Below are positions 44,936 to 55,802 of a stretch of 64,000 bases of DNA, piece after piece. Made by a program: the position numbers and the translations under genes. This stretch comes from Simiduia sp. 21SJ11W-1 (GTDB lineage Bacteria; Pseudomonadota; Gammaproteobacteria; Pseudomonadales; Cellvibrionaceae). Where the stretch lies: positions 2,821,501-2,885,500 of the forward strand of contig NZ_CP090959.1 in NCBI RefSeq assembly GCF_024138675.1, in the 5' to 3' direction. The notes beneath the pieces are model-generated. The model did no database searches. It worked only from the letters and a program-made list of their open reading frames with translations, and had not been told where the DNA came from. Every line of letters begins with the position of its first letter. The first letter of the stretch is position 1.

Positions 44936-46119
44936 AAAAACCAGGGTTCCATTTTTTCAACAAGGTGTTCGGCAATGGGAAATGCAGCCGTGGCCGCAGG
45001 CGATGGCGCGCTGCACACATGCAGGCAATGCAGGCTTTGCATAAAGTGAAAATCTTGCACCAGCTCCCCCTTGCGCGTTACCGCTTGCGCGCGAATGCCC
45101 ACAGGCCATGGTTGCAGATCCGAGAGTGTAAGCCCGGGGCAATAAGCCTGCAGGCGGGCCAAATAGCCACGTTTATAGAGGCTGTCGCGGAGCTCGCGCG
45201 CGCCTGCACGCAGGGTGCCCGCCGCCAATCGCCAAAGGCCGGGGTAGCGCAGTAAGTCCCACACATCCTGCCCACGTACAGATTGCGTATAACCTTCGCG
45301 GTGTAATCCTAACACTGCATTGGGGCCGGCTGTAATTTCGCCGCCCACCATGGGCGTTAAGTGCACACCCAAAAACGGCAACGCAGAATCCGGCACCGGG
45401 TAAATCAAATGGTTGAGCCGAACTGCCCCCTTGCGCAAACGGTAGTACTCGCCGCGAAAAGGCACTATGGCAAAATCAGGCGCCAACCCTTGGGCCGCAA
45501 TGAGCCTGTCTGCCTGCAAGCCTGCACACACCACCAGCTTATCAAGCTGCAAGCGCGCGCCTTCAGGCAATGCCAGGGTAACACCGGCATCAGACTCATC
45601 AATGCGAGACACTTCTGCGCCCAGCCATAGCCTGCCGCCGGCCTGTTCAAATTCGGCCACCAGTGCCCGCACCAGTGCCGGGTAATCCACAATGCCGGTT
45701 TCGTCTACCCGCAGTGCCGCCACCGCCTGAATGGCAGGTTCAATATCGCGCACTTCACGGGCATTGAGATGGCGAAGACTCAGGCCATTGCCGGTGGCAC
45801 GGGCGGCCAGATTTTCCAGCGCGTCTTGCTGGGTGGGATGCGTTGCCACAATGAGTTTGCCGGTACGGCGATGGGGAATATTACGGCTGGCGGCGAAGTG
45901 GTAGGTAGCAGCCAAGCCAAACCTGCAAAAGCGGGCCTTTAGACTTTGGGCGGGGTAATAGACGCCTGCGTGTATCACACCGCTGTTGCGCCCGGTTTGA
46001 TGCAGCGCCGGTGCAGCCTCTTTATCAAGCAGCCACACCCGGGCACGGGGCCAGCGCTGTTGCACGGCGCGCGCGGTGGCAGCGCCAATGATGCCTGCAC
46101 CAACAATGCCGATTTTCAT
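44932..46119 (-). CDS. lhgO: L-2-hydroxyglutarate oxidase/dehydrogenase
   Basis: A 395-residue FAD-dependent enzyme of the DAO family that oxidises L-2-hydroxyglutarate to 2-oxoglutarate. It has an N-terminal dinucleotide-binding motif (IGIVGAGIIGAATARAV), HQTGRNSGVIHAGVYY, PFRGEYYRL and GVHLTPMVGGEITAGPNAVL, all typical of LhgO. ATG at 46119. It overlaps arfB by four bases and follows dcd by 21 bases, suggesting a dcd-lhgO-arfB unit. Confidence 0.92.
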   Translation of the reverse strand: MKIGIVGAGIIGAATARAVQQRWPRARVWLLDKEAAPALHQTGRNSGVIHAGVYYPAQSLKARFCRFGLAATYHFAASRNIPHRRTGKLIVATHPTQQDALENLAARATGNGLSLRHLNAREVRDIEPAIQAVAALRVDETGIVDYPALVRALVAEFEQAGGRLWLGAEVSRIDESDAGVTLALPEGARLQLDKLVVCAGLQADRLIAAQGLAPDFAIVPFRGEYYRLRKGAVRLNHLIYPVPDSALPFLGVHLTPMVGGEITAGPNAVLGLHREGYTQSVRGQDVWDLLRYPGLWRLAAGTLRAGARELRDSLYKRGYLARLQAYCPGLTLSDLQPWPVGIRAQAVTRKGELVQDFHFMQSLHCLHVCSAPSPAATAAFPIAEHLVEKMEPWFL

Positions 46120-46140
46120 GGCCCTGGGTGCCTGGGTGAT

Positions 46141-46710
46141 TTAGGTTTTGGGCAGGGTAACACCGGTTTGGCCCTGGTACTTGCCGCCACGGTCTTTATA
46201 GGAGGTTTCGCACACTTCATCAGATTCAAAAAACAGCATCTGTGCCACACCTTCATTGGCATAGATTTTTGCAGGCAGCGGCGTGGTGTTGGAAAACTCC
46301 AGAGTCACATGGCCCTCCCACTCGGGCTCAAGCGGCGTAACATTCACAATGATACCGCAACGGGCGTAGGTGGATTTGCCCAGGCACACTGTCAATACAT
46401 TGCGGGGAATGCGGAAGTACTCAACAGTGCGCGCCAGCGCAAAAGAATTCGGCGGAATAATACACACGTCGCTTTGCACATCCACAAAGCTGTTTTCATC
46501 AAAGTTTTTTGGATCAACTATGGTGGAGTGCACGTTGGTAAAAATTTTAAATTCATTGGCGCAACGCACGTCGTAGCCGTATGAGGAAGTACCATAAGAC
46601 ACAATGCGATTGCCCTCGGCGCAGTGGCGTACCTGCCCGGGCTCATAGGGCTCGATCATGCCGTGCTCTTCGGCCATGCGGCGCATCCACTTATCTGACT
46701 TAATACTCAT
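46141..46710 (-). CDS. dcd: dCTP deaminase
   Basis: A 189-residue trimeric enzyme that deaminates dCTP to dUTP for dTMP synthesis. It has [25 protein letters not shown] and the catalytic Glu region [16 protein letters not shown], with the usual C-terminus. GGAGAGG precedes the ATG at 46710. The following 300 bp (46711-47010) hold no recognisable gene or RNA. Confidence 0.95.
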   Translation of the reverse strand: MSIKSDKWMRRMAEEHGMIEPYEPGQVRHCAEGNRIVSYGTSSYGYDVRCANEFKIFTNVHSTIVDPKNFDENSFVDVQSDVCIIPPNSFALARTVEYFRIPRNVLTVCLGKSTYARCGIIVNVTPLEPEWEGHVTLEFSNTTPLPAKIYANEGVAQMLFFESDEVCETSYKDRGGKYQGQTGVTLPKT

Positions 46711-47010
46711 GGGCCTCTCCAAAACATTGAATTAATCGCACAACCACGGCGGCCATGCAGCCTAATCCGTAAAAAATGGCGCACATGATAGCCCGTTTAG
46801 GCAAAAATAGGGAGCCATACACCCGCAAGAGCAGCCACCACAGGCATTAAATAATCGGGTTTGCGGGTGCCCCCAGAGAATGACAGCAAGCACCCCAACT
46901 GACGCATACTGGGCAGGCCCAACGCCCGTGGGCGCAGCCATTAGCCCACGACAAACACGCTCACAGGGCGAAGATGATTTGCAGGTTTTTAGGGCACCGG
47001 GTTATCAGTA

Positions 47011-48405
47011 TCAGACCTTGATGCGGCGCACACGGAACGAGCGGCCCTTCAATTTGCCCTGCTCAAGCTGGATATGTGCCTGCTTCCAGGCACCGCGCGC
47101 CACGGCCACATAAGTGCTGAAATCATACACCTGAATTTTGCCAATATCGTCAAAGGCAACCTGATTATTGCGGGTTAATGCACCCACCACATCACCGGGC
47201 CTGAGCTTTTGTTTTTTACCGCCATCTATTTGCAAAGTCACCATGGCAGGCTCTGGCATGTGGCGACGAGACTCGGCTGGCAAGGGCTCTATGTCAGGCA
47301 AGTCACCCAACAGTTCAGCCAGTTTTTCCAGCTTGAAATCTTCGCGCTCGCTCACAAGGCTGCAGGCAACGCCGCTGGCACCGGCGCGTCCGGTGCGGCC
47401 AATGCGGTGCACGTGCACTTCGGAATCGCGGGCCAAGTGGTAATTCACCACTAAATCCAGCGCTTCAATATCAAGCCCGCGTGCAGCAACATCGGTGGCC
47501 ACCAACACGCTTGCAGATTTATTGGCAAAACAGGTAAGCACCTGATCGCGCTGCTTTTGCTCAAGGTCGCCGTGAATGGGCAGGGCCACAATTTCCTGCG
47601 CGCGCAGCACCTCGGCAATGGCCTCTGTTTCGCGCTTGGTGTTACAAAACACCACCGCCGATTCCGGAACATAGTGCAGCAGCAAACGCGCAACGGCCTG
47701 CTCACGCTCCTCGTTATTTTTTACCCGATAAAAGTGCTGCTCAATGCTGTTGGCCTGATGCCGGCTGGCCACAGTTACCCGTACGGGGTCTTTCAGCACA
47801 CGCGCAGCCAAGGCTTCAATGGCATCTGGGTAGGTTGCAGAAAACAACAGCGTTTGGCGCGCCTGAGGCACCTGCTCAACAATGGCATCTAGGGTTGCCT
47901 GAAACCCCATATCCAGCATGCGGTCGGCTTCATCCAACACCAGTGTTTGCACCTCACCCAAATCCAGCTTGCCCTTGCGCACATGTTCTTCGATGCGCCC
48001 GGGGGTACCCACCACTATGTGGGCACCGTGATCGAGGGAGGCCAACTGCGGCCCGAAGGGCATGCCGCCGCACAGCGTGAGGATTTTGATATTGTGAATC
48101 GCTCGCGCGAGCTTGCGCAGCTCGCGCGCCACCTGATCGGCCAGCTCGCGGGTGGGGCACAGCACCAAGGCCTGCACACGAAACCGGCCAACCTCTAATT
48201 TATTAAGCACGCCCAAGCCAAAGGCCGCGGTTTTACCAGAACCGGTTTTGGCTTGCGCGATCACATCGCGCCCGGCCAGCACCTGTGGCAGCGCCTGGGC
48301 TTGAATCTCGGTTAGCTGGGAAAACCCCAAATCCGCCAGATTGGTTAATAACGGGGCCGAAAGCGGCAGGGAATCAAAAGCGCGAGACGCGTCAGGCTGA
48401 GACAA
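47011..48405 (-). CDS. dbpA: ATP-dependent RNA helicase DbpA
   Basis: A 464-residue DEAD-box helicase for 50S ribosome assembly. It has AKTGSGKTAA (Walker A), DEAD in [19 protein letters not shown], and [10 protein letters not shown], then a DbpA-type RNA-binding domain (about 390-464) that recognises 23S rRNA hairpin 92. The start is a TTG at 48405 with GGAG six bases upstream. It is divergent from rhlE across 159 bp. Confidence 0.92.
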   Translation of the reverse strand: MSQPDASRAFDSLPLSAPLLTNLADLGFSQLTEIQAQALPQVLAGRDVIAQAKTGSGKTAAFGLGVLNKLEVGRFRVQALVLCPTRELADQVARELRKLARAIHNIKILTLCGGMPFGPQLASLDHGAHIVVGTPGRIEEHVRKGKLDLGEVQTLVLDEADRMLDMGFQATLDAIVEQVPQARQTLLFSATYPDAIEALAARVLKDPVRVTVASRHQANSIEQHFYRVKNNEEREQAVARLLLHYVPESAVVFCNTKRETEAIAEVLRAQEIVALPIHGDLEQKQRDQVLTCFANKSASVLVATDVAARGLDIEALDLVVNYHLARDSEVHVHRIGRTGRAGASGVACSLVSEREDFKLEKLAELLGDLPDIEPLPAESRRHMPEPAMVTLQIDGGKKQKLRPGDVVGALTRNNQVAFDDIGKIQVYDFSTYVAVARGAWKQAHIQLEQGKLKGRSFRVRRIKV

Positions 48406-48564
48406 GGGAACTCCGAGAATGGGGTATCAAGCGCACAGTTTACACTATTGGGGAACAAAGCCGTCAGCCGCCACCGTTGCAGGCCATAGCACTCGCGCCC
48501 ACTATCCTGTAAGCTGCACCGCCGCCAGCCAAGCTGGCCATTTTTTGAACAACCTGAGAATTGC

Positions 48565-49902
48565 ATGCGCTTTGCTGACCTGGGCTTATCTGCCCCTATC
48601 CTTGATGCTGTAGCCGAACAAGGCTATGAAAACCCCTCCCCTATTCAGGCCCAGGCCATTCCGGCGGTACTTGCCGGCAAAGACGTTATGGCGGCCGCTC
48701 AAACCGGCACCGGTAAAACGGCGGGTTTCACCCTGCCTATTTTGGAGCTGTTAAGCCGCGGCCAGCGCGCGCCAGCTAACCAGGTGCGGGTTCTGGTGCT
48801 CACCCCTACCCGTGAGCTTGCCGCACAAGTAGGCGAAAGTGTTGAGAAATACAGCGTGCACCTGCCGCTGCGCTCGGCGGTGGTGTTTGGCGGTGTGAGC
48901 ATTAACCCGCAAATGTTAAAACTGCGCAAAGGCGTTGATGTACTGGTAGCCACGCCCGGGCGCCTGCTGGATTTGTACAGCCAGAACGCGGTGAAGTTCA
49001 ACAAGCTGGAAATGCTGGTGCTTGATGAAGCCGACCGCATGCTGGACATGGGTTTTATTCACGACATCAAACGCATTTTGAAATTGCTGCCCGATCGCCG
49101 GCAAAACCTGCTGTTTTCTGCCACCTTTTCCGATGAAATTCGCGCGCTGGCCAAGGGCCTGGTGCACAACCCGGTAGAAATTGACGTGGCACCGCGCAAC
49201 ACCACGGTAGAAAGTGTGAAGCAGTGGCTGTGCCCGGTTGATAAAAACAAAAAATCGTCGCTGCTTATTCATCTTATTAAAGAACACAACTGGCACCAGG
49301 TGCTGGTGTTTTCGCGCACCAAACACGGTGCCAACAAACTCACCAAGCAGCTCGACGCCGCAGGCTTGAACGCCGCTGCCATTCACGGCAATAAAAGCCA
49401 GAATGCCCGCACTAAAGCCTTGGCAGATTTCAAGAGCAATAAAATTCGCGTATTGGTAGCAACGGATATTGCCGCGCGCGGTATCGACATCGACCAACTG
49501 CCACAGGTGGTGAATTTCGATTTACCCAATGTGCCGGAAGATTACGTGCACCGCATCGGGCGCACAGGGCGCGCGGGTGCCACCGGGCAGGCGGTGTCTT
49601 TAGTGAGCGCCGATGAGCTTAAGCAACTGAAAGACATCGAGCGCCTTACCCAGCAGCTGATAGCGCGCGAAACTATTGCAGGTTTTGAACCGGTAAATGT
49701 GCTGCCGGCCACCACGCTGAATACCCGGCCTGTTAAACCTAAAAAGCCTAAAAAGCCCCGCTCAGAACACGCAGACGGCTACCGTGCGGCGGGCTCTGCC
49801 AAGAAAACCACACAACCCTCGGCGCGCAACCGCAATCGCCCCCCTGCCAATAAAACCGGCGGTTCAGCCAAAGCGCCTGCCGGGCGCACGGGTAATCGTT
49901 AA
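48565..49902 (+). CDS. rhlE: DEAD-box RNA helicase RhlE
   Basis: A 445-residue helicase. It has [58 protein letters not shown] and [10 protein letters not shown], followed by a basic, disordered tail (residues 385-445, rich in Lys, Arg, Pro). It remodels RNA, often in ribosome assembly or cold adaptation. Its last four bases overlap the convergent membrane-protein gene. Confidence 0.92.
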   Translation: MRFADLGLSAPILDAVAEQGYENPSPIQAQAIPAVLAGKDVMAAAQTGTGKTAGFTLPILELLSRGQRAPANQVRVLVLTPTRELAAQVGESVEKYSVHLPLRSAVVFGGVSINPQMLKLRKGVDVLVATPGRLLDLYSQNAVKFNKLEMLVLDEADRMLDMGFIHDIKRILKLLPDRRQNLLFSATFSDEIRALAKGLVHNPVEIDVAPRNTTVESVKQWLCPVDKNKKSSLLIHLIKEHNWHQVLVFSRTKHGANKLTKQLDAAGLNAAAIHGNKSQNARTKALADFKSNKIRVLVATDIAARGIDIDQLPQVVNFDLPNVPEDYVHRIGRTGRAGATGQAVSLVSADELKQLKDIERLTQQLIARETIAGFEPVNVLPATTLNTRPVKPKKPKKPRSEHADGYRAAGSAKKTTQPSARNRNRPPANKTGGSAKAPAGRTGNR

Positions 49903-50315
49903 GACGCCTTGGTGGCGCTGCCTGTTCGCAGGTAGCGCCTGGTCGCCAGCCACACCACCCACGCCATAGCGCCATTAAACACCATAAGTAAATCCGGGCC
50001 GTAAAACCACGGCCCTTGCATTGCCAGGCTAATCACCAAGCCCGATACAATAACGGCACAAAACCCGAACAAGGCTGCTCTCGGCAACCACTCGCCCACC
50101 AAACCCAACATATAAAACGCCAGCGCCTGCCACAGCAAAATGTGAATGCACTGCTTCGCTGCAATAACGCGCGCCGGAACCTCCGAGGCCGCAAGCCCAC
50201 TGACCAGCCACATCACCGCCACGAATGCCAACACCATAGCGCTGGTGCGCACATCCAGAAAACTCACGGCACCGGCAAATTGCCCGGCGCGCGCTTTTTT
50301 ACCTTTGCGTTTCAT
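49899..50315 (-). CDS. Four-helix membrane protein of unknown function
   Basis: A 138-residue protein starting [13 protein letters not shown], a basic cytoplasmic N-terminus, then four hydrophobic helices (about 27-45, 53-75, 80-100, 105-125) and a polar tail. Not recognised. The ATG at 50315 is preferred; the frame is open to 50369. It converges with rhlE with a four-base overlap of stop regions. Confidence 0.55.
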   Translation of the reverse strand: MKRKGKKARAGQFAGAVSFLDVRTSAMVLAFVAVMWLVSGLAASEVPARVIAAKQCIHILLWQALAFYMLGLVGEWLPRAALFGFCAVIVSGLVISLAMQGPWFYGPDLLMVFNGAMAWVVWLATRRYLRTGSATKAS

Positions 50316-50464
50316 AGGCCACCCATAGCGCGCAGCTTTTACTGTAACCCGCGCGCAGGCAACTACCAAGCGCCGGGGGAAACCTCAAGCAAAGGTATAA
50401 TCAAAGTTGGTTTAATGCTGCGCGACTATAACGATCAAGCCGCTCAAAAAAGAAACAGCAGGGT

Positions 50465-50995
50465 TTAAGACGCAGGCGTTGGTTCGGCTTGCGGCACCCA
50501 AATTAGCGCACTGGCATCAAAGCCCAGCTCGGTAACTTTCTGGAGAAATTGTTGCTTTAGGGCCTCTGGCACCTGGGGCTCGCGGGATAAAAACCACAAA
50601 TAATCGCGGTTATGGCCAGACACAAAGGCGTAGCGGTAGTCAGCATCCAAATAGAAAATCACATAAGAGGCGTAAAAGGGCCCAAAGAAAGACACCTTCA
50701 AGTGGCCAAGGGAGTCGTTTTGCACAAAATAGGCGCGGCCTTTAGCGCTCTGCCAAGCCTGCTCTTGGTCATCATAGCCACGGTTAAGCACATTGATGCC
50801 ACCATCATCACGGGGGCTATATTCTGCCGACACACGGGAAAGACCGCGCTCAAACCGGTGATCCAGGCGGGCCACTTCATACCACTTGCCGAGGTAGCGA
50901 TCTGCATCCAGGTTTGCCACAGGCTCTATACCTTGAGGCAAGCCAGTGCAGCCGGCCACCAACAAACCAAAACCCAGTAAAAGCACGCGCCACAT
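50465..50995 (-). CDS. blc: Outer-membrane lipocalin (Blc-like)
   Basis: A 176-residue lipoprotein with lipobox LVAGC (lipidated Cys16). The lipocalin motif DRYLGKWYEVARLDHRFERGL appears near residues 31-51, followed by an eight-strand barrel pattern. It probably binds fatty acids or lysophospholipids at the envelope. The ATG at 50995 fits the signal peptide. Confidence 0.92.
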   Translation of the reverse strand: MWRVLLLGFGLLVAGCTGLPQGIEPVANLDADRYLGKWYEVARLDHRFERGLSRVSAEYSPRDDGGINVLNRGYDDQEQAWQSAKGRAYFVQNDSLGHLKVSFFGPFYASYVIFYLDADYRYAFVSGHNRDYLWFLSREPQVPEALKQQFLQKVTELGFDASALIWVPQAEPTPAS

Positions 50996-51073
50996 AGTTT
51001 TCTCCCGCCCAAATACTCCTCACTACGTACCAGCACCCCGGGCGGATGAACCCGCCGGGGCTGCAAACAAGAA

Positions 51074-51448
51074 TTACTGTTTTAGCGCCTTGATAATCAT
51101 GACTTTCATCAAGATAAAACTTAACAACACAACCAGCGATGAAACCGCCAGCAGCGCCCCTACAACCGGTGCAGGCGCCAAGCCGCCGTACATTAAAAAC
51201 AAGCCCAGAATTAATACCGGCGTGGCGAGTTGGTGGCTGTAAAACTGAATGCGCGCCATAAGGCTTGTGGAATCAACCGGCCACAATTTACCCACTACGG
51301 CGTACACGAAGGTCACCACAAAACCCAGCAACATAATGTGTGCGTGGGTAACAAGTTGACCGTGATTTTTGGTAGCTGCCATATAAATGCCCAGCACTAA
51401 TCCCAGAATGCCGTAGCCGAATGCGGTGAGTAGGTATTTCCTTTCCAT
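51074..51448 (-). CDS. Small four-helix membrane protein with HxH motif
   Basis: A 124-residue protein with four membrane helices and the motif LVTHAHIMLLGFVVTFVYAVV in the second, reminiscent of the histidine-bearing helix of heme-copper oxidase subunit I. GAGG lies six bases before the ATG at 51448. It is far too short for an oxidase. It could bind heme or metal through the two His, or be a stand-alone structural relative. Confidence 0.55.
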   Translation of the reverse strand: MERKYLLTAFGYGILGLVLGIYMAATKNHGQLVTHAHIMLLGFVVTFVYAVVGKLWPVDSTSLMARIQFYSHQLATPVLILGLFLMYGGLAPAPVVGALLAVSSLVVLLSFILMKVMIIKALKQ

Positions 51449-51535
51449 GAGTGCCTCTTTTTTATTGTTACTGTGAAGGTTAAAAACGCTTTCCAGCATA
51501 CACGCTAGCGGTGCTTACCGGAACCTGAGGGCAAG

Positions 51536-52216
51536 TTAATCCAGAGCTTTATGGGCGATATGCAGTGCCACCAATCGCGCCACCACAATGGCAATATAAA
51601 ATTGCCCTGTCACACCCTCCAGCGCCGCCCAACTCTGCGCCACCTTGTGCACTGGCACTATGTCGCCATACCCAACTGTCGCCAGGGTGACAAAACTGTA
51701 ATAGGAAAATATGCCCATGAGCTCATCTTTGCTGAGCACAACCCCCTCGGGCACATTGGTGAACCGGAAAGCGTCGCCATAGAAAACGTGAATGTTGGCG
51801 AAAATCGCAGCCCAAATGATCGCCCCCATTAAATACACACAAACAGAGGCATAAATTACATTGGTGGTTACCCGATCGCACTTCAGTATGTAACGCAGAA
51901 AATGCACACATACAAAACCCAGAAACGCGATAGTGGTGAGGTTATCCAGGTAGAACAACCAGAGGTTACCCTCGTTTAGATATTGCCCCCACACAGTAGC
52001 AACAGAGGCTGTAAGCAATAGCACGATGGGCACCCAAAGGTGGCGTTTTTCAACCACGGTGTAAGCGGCCGCCAGCATCATCACGGTAAACACCAACTTC
52101 CAGATCACCACAAACGCCAGATGATCTTCAATGTATGCAGGCAACAAAATGGAAGTGAGCAAACACACCAGCAGCGCCAGAAACTGGCGCCCTTCTTTTA
52201 GTTCAGGTAAATGCAT
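51536..52216 (-). CDS. Potassium channel family protein
   Basis: A 226-residue protein with about six membrane helices; the last two flank a pore loop with the K+ selectivity filter TVGYGDIVP (about residues 178-186). There is no cytoplasmic RCK/TrkA_N domain, so it is a bare ion-channel module. Function in vivo (K+ uptake or efflux) is unknown. The gene precedes the HxH protein gene by 37 bases on the same strand. Confidence 0.85.
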   Translation of the reverse strand: MHLPELKEGRQFLALLVCLLTSILLPAYIEDHLAFVVIWKLVFTVMMLAAAYTVVEKRHLWVPIVLLLTASVATVWGQYLNEGNLWLFYLDNLTTIAFLGFVCVHFLRYILKCDRVTTNVIYASVCVYLMGAIIWAAIFANIHVFYGDAFRFTNVPEGVVLSKDELMGIFSYYSFVTLATVGYGDIVPVHKVAQSWAALEGVTGQFYIAIVVARLVALHIAHKALD

Positions 52217-52267
52217 TGCACCATCCGTGTTGTGTCGTGTTGTTGTGTCGTGGTGTTGTATCAGCGG

Positions 52268-53353
52268 TTAGTCATCGTCTATTTCAATCACCGGCACCTG
52301 CACGCCGTCGGCCACCCAAAGATTGGCCGCCATTTGGCGGGCAATGTGGCGGTAGGTATCGGCAACGTCTGACTCGGGGTCGGCAATTACCGTGGGTACT
52401 CCGGCATCCATTTGCTCGCGAATGGAAAGCGTTAACGGCAGCGAACCCAAACACTGGGTTTGGTAGTCTGCGGCAATGCGCGCGCCGCCACCGGTGCCAA
52501 AAATGTGCTCTTCATGGCCGCAGCTGGAGCAAATGTGGGTGGCCATATTTTCCACCACCCCCAACACCGGCACGTTCACCTTGCGGAACATTTCAATGCC
52601 TTTTTTGGCATCCAGCAGGGCGATGTCTTGCGGCGTGGTCACAATCACCGCACCGGTGACCGGCACAGATTGCGCAAGGGTGAGCTGGATATCACCGGTG
52701 CCCGGTGGCATATCGATCAGCAGATAGTCGAGATCGTGCCAGAGCGTGAGGCTCAGCAACTGTTGCAAGGCGCCACTCACCATGGGGCCGCGCCAGATCA
52801 TGGGCGTTTGCTCGGTAACCAAAAAACCCATGGAATTAAGCTGTATGCCATGCGCTCTAATGGGCTCCATGTGTTTCTGGCCGCGAATCTGTGGCCGCAC
52901 CTGGCCCACACCAAACATTTGTGGCTGGCTGGGGCCATAGATGTCGGCATCCAGCACACCTACACGCGCGCCTTCAGCGGCCAGTGCCAGTGCCAGGTTG
53001 GCAGTGGTGGTGGATTTACCCACGCCGCCTTTGCCCGAGGCCACAGCCACAATGTTGGCCACATTGGGCAGGGGCTCTTTCTGGTTGGCTGTGGCCTTGG
53101 GCTGGATCAGCCAGCCGAGATCTGTAGTCACAGAGCCCACGCCCTCAACGGTGCTGACCGCCACGCATACGGATTCTTCAATTTGCGCTTTCAGGCTCAG
53201 CGCCGGGTAGCCCAGCACCACATGCACTTTAACGTCGGCGCCGTCTTGCTCAACCCCGGCAATGGCGCCCAGCTCGGTCAAACTGCGGCCGGTACAAGGG
53301 TCTTTTACAAAGGCCAGGGCCTGGTATATGGCATCTTGCTCGGGGTGACTCAT
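52268..53353 (-). CDS. apbC: Fe-S cluster carrier, Mrp/ApbC family
   Basis: A 361-residue P-loop ATPase that carries and delivers Fe-S clusters. It has an N-terminal MIP18-like domain (about 1-85), a Walker A of the deviant type (VASGKGGVGKSTTTANLA), and the conserved CxxC in HICSSCGHEEHIFG. GGAG lies six bases before the ATG at 53353. It is divergent from metG, the common arrangement in proteobacteria. Confidence 0.93.
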   Translation of the reverse strand: MSHPEQDAIYQALAFVKDPCTGRSLTELGAIAGVEQDGADVKVHVVLGYPALSLKAQIEESVCVAVSTVEGVGSVTTDLGWLIQPKATANQKEPLPNVANIVAVASGKGGVGKSTTTANLALALAAEGARVGVLDADIYGPSQPQMFGVGQVRPQIRGQKHMEPIRAHGIQLNSMGFLVTEQTPMIWRGPMVSGALQQLLSLTLWHDLDYLLIDMPPGTGDIQLTLAQSVPVTGAVIVTTPQDIALLDAKKGIEMFRKVNVPVLGVVENMATHICSSCGHEEHIFGTGGGARIAADYQTQCLGSLPLTLSIREQMDAGVPTVIADPESDVADTYRHIARQMAANLWVADGVQVPVIEIDDD

Positions 53354-53607
53354 GAAAACTCCATTAGGGTGCTTGCCTTTGGGCAGGTTGGCGCGCGGTT
53401 GCCCCAAAAGCCAGGTGATATGAAATTTGGGGCCGCGCAGGCTACAAGGCCGTTATTTTAGCCGAATTCACCACGCGCTTTGGCAACAATGTGCGCGGGC
53501 CGCAGCCATGGGTCAACACGCTGCTAAGCGGGCTGAAAAAATGCTATAGTTCGCGGCTTTTATGTTGCCGCTCAGGCAACCCAAGACACAGCCTTGAGAG
53601 ATCTTCA

Positions 53608-55620
53608 ATGAGCCAACGCCGTCAAATCCTGGTGACCAGCGCCCTGCCCTATGCCAATGGGTCGCTCCACTTGGGCCACCTGTTAGAACACATCCAAACG
53701 GATATCTGGGTTCGCTTCCAACAAACCCGCGGCCACGACTGCACCTACGTGTGTGCAGATGACGCCCACGGCACCGCCATTATGCTCAAGGCCGAAGAAC
53801 TGGGCATCAGCCCCGAGGCCCACATTGAAAACATGAAAGCCGAGCACATGGCCGACTTTCAAGGGTTTTTGATTAACCACCACAACTACCACTCCACCCA
53901 CTCGGAGGAGAACAAGGCACTCTCAAGCCTTATTTACGAGCGCCTTAAGGCCAACGGCCACATTGCCAGCCGCAAGATTACCCAGGCTTTCGACCCTGAA
54001 AAACAGCTGTTTCTGGCCGATCGCTACATCAAGGGCAGCTGCCCCAAGTGCAAGGCCGAAGATCAATACGGCGATAACTGTGAAGCCTGCGGTGCTACCT
54101 ATGCCCCGGCAGATCTCATCAACCCGCGCTCGGTGATCTCTGGCGCCACCCCCATCACCAAAGAATCCGAGCACTTTTTCTTCCGCCTGCCCGCCTTCCA
54201 GGATTTCCTGAAAGACTGGACGCGTGCCGGCCACCTGCAACCCGAGGTGGCCAACAAGCTGGCCGAGTGGCTGGATGCCGGCCTGCAAGAGTGGGACATT
54301 TCGCGCGATGCGCCCTACTTCGGCTTTGAAATTCCCGGCGAGAAAGACAAATTCTTCTACGTGTGGCTAGATGCCCCCATCGGCTACATGGCCGCCCACA
54401 AAAACCTGTGCGACCTCACAGGCGCAGACTGGCACGCCATCTGGGATAAAGACTCCACCGCCGAGCTGTACCACTTCATCGGCAAAGACATCGTGAATTT
54501 CCACGCGCTCTTTTGGCCTGCCATGCTGAGCTCGGCCCAATTCCGCACCCCCACCAAGGTGTGTGTGCACGGCTTTCTCACCGTCAACGGCAAGAAGATG
54601 TCCAAATCGCGCGGCACCTTTATTAATGCCAAAAGCTACCTTGAGCACCTGAACCCGGAGTATTTGCGCTACTACTTTGCCGCCAAGCTCACCGCCGGTG
54701 TAGACGACCTGGACTTAAACCTGGAAGACTTCGTGAACCGGGTAAATTCAGACCTGGTGGGCAAGGTGGTAAACATTGCCAGCCGCACGGCCAAGTTCGT
54801 TAACAAGGCCGGTGGCCAATTGGCCGAGAACCCCGAGCCCGAGCTGTGGGCCGCCTTTGTGAATGCAGGCAGCACCATTGCCGAACTGTACGAGGCCCGC
54901 GAATTCGGCCGCGCCATGCGCGAAATCATGGCGCTGGCCGATCAGGCCAACGAATACATTGCCGCCAAAGCGCCTTGGTCGCTGGCCAAACAAGAAGGCA
55001 CCGAAGCAGAAGTACTGGCCATTTGTTCGCTCGGCATCAACATGTTCCGCGCACTGCTGACCTATTTAAAGCCGGTGTTACCCGCCATGACAGAAGCCGC
55101 CGAGGCCTTTTTGGGTGAAACACTCACCTGGGAGGCCCCGGTGAGCTACCGCGCCGGCAGCCAGATCAACACCTTCACACCCTTGATGACCCGAGTAGAC
55201 ACCAAAGCGATAGACGCCATGATTGAAGCCAACAAGCAACCCGAGCCCGCCCCGCAAACTGCCACCGGCCCACTGGCCGATGAGCCTCTGGCACCGGAAA
55301 TCAGCTTCGACGATTTCGCCAAGGTGGATTTGCGCGTGGCACTGATCAAAGACGCCCAGCACGTGGAAGGCGCCGATAAACTGCTGCAGCTCACGCTGGA
55401 TTTAGGCGGCGAAACCCGCAATGTGTTTTCCGGCATCAAATCGGCCTACAAGCCTGAAGATCTGGTGGGCAAGCTCACCGTGATGGTGGCCAATCTGGCG
55501 CCGCGCAAGATGAAATTCGGCATGAGTGAAGGCATGGTGATCGCCGCAGGCCCCGGCAAGAAAGAAATCTACCTGATGGAGCCCCACGCCGGCGCCAAGC
55601 CCGGCCAGCGGGTGATGTGA
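53608..55620 (+). CDS. metG: Methionyl-tRNA synthetase
   Basis: A 670-residue class I synthetase. It has [13 protein letters not shown] (HIGH motif), a zinc-binding knuckle [23 protein letters not shown] in [11 protein letters not shown], an anticodon-binding helical domain, and a C-terminal OB-fold tRNA-binding domain (about 570-670; [12 protein letters not shown]) that makes the dimeric form. The ATG at 53608 is chosen as it gives the usual [18 protein letters not shown]; the frame is open to 53491. TATAGT at 53545 may be its -10. Confidence 0.95.
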   Translation: MSQRRQILVTSALPYANGSLHLGHLLEHIQTDIWVRFQQTRGHDCTYVCADDAHGTAIMLKAEELGISPEAHIENMKAEHMADFQGFLINHHNYHSTHSEENKALSSLIYERLKANGHIASRKITQAFDPEKQLFLADRYIKGSCPKCKAEDQYGDNCEACGATYAPADLINPRSVISGATPITKESEHFFFRLPAFQDFLKDWTRAGHLQPEVANKLAEWLDAGLQEWDISRDAPYFGFEIPGEKDKFFYVWLDAPIGYMAAHKNLCDLTGADWHAIWDKDSTAELYHFIGKDIVNFHALFWPAMLSSAQFRTPTKVCVHGFLTVNGKKMSKSRGTFINAKSYLEHLNPEYLRYYFAAKLTAGVDDLDLNLEDFVNRVNSDLVGKVVNIASRTAKFVNKAGGQLAENPEPELWAAFVNAGSTIAELYEAREFGRAMREIMALADQANEYIAAKAPWSLAKQEGTEAEVLAICSLGINMFRALLTYLKPVLPAMTEAAEAFLGETLTWEAPVSYRAGSQINTFTPLMTRVDTKAIDAMIEANKQPEPAPQTATGPLADEPLAPEISFDDFAKVDLRVALIKDAQHVEGADKLLQLTLDLGGETRNVFSGIKSAYKPEDLVGKLTVMVANLAPRKMKFGMSEGMVIAAGPGKKEIYLMEPHAGAKPGQRVM

Positions 55621-55622
55621 TT

Positions 55623-55668
55623 CGAGTAACCAGTTTCTGGTTACTCGAGACTAGAAACTGGTTACTCG
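55623..55668. other. Two competing hairpins between metG and rnfA
   Basis: CGAGTAACCAG-TTT-CTGGTTACTCG (55623-55647) is a perfect 11-bp hairpin. A further copy AGAAACTGGTTACTCG (55653-55668) can pair with 55623-55638 over 16 bp. There is no T-run, so this is not a normal terminator. It starts two bases after the metG stop. Confidence 0.55.
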
Positions 55669-55802
55669 CATCTAACCTTATTCATAACGAATCTAAGCAG
55701 CTGATATTGCTCAGGTTGATGGCTATATAAGCCACAGGGATAATAGCCGCCATTTAACATTGGTGTACCCGCCCAACAGCGCAGGCGAGAATCGACAAGC
55801 CC

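Noticed and set aside
52460-53461. A 333-codon + strand frame opposite apbC
   Set aside because: It is a shadow of the Mrp/ApbC gene, whose Walker A and CxxC motifs are unmistakable.
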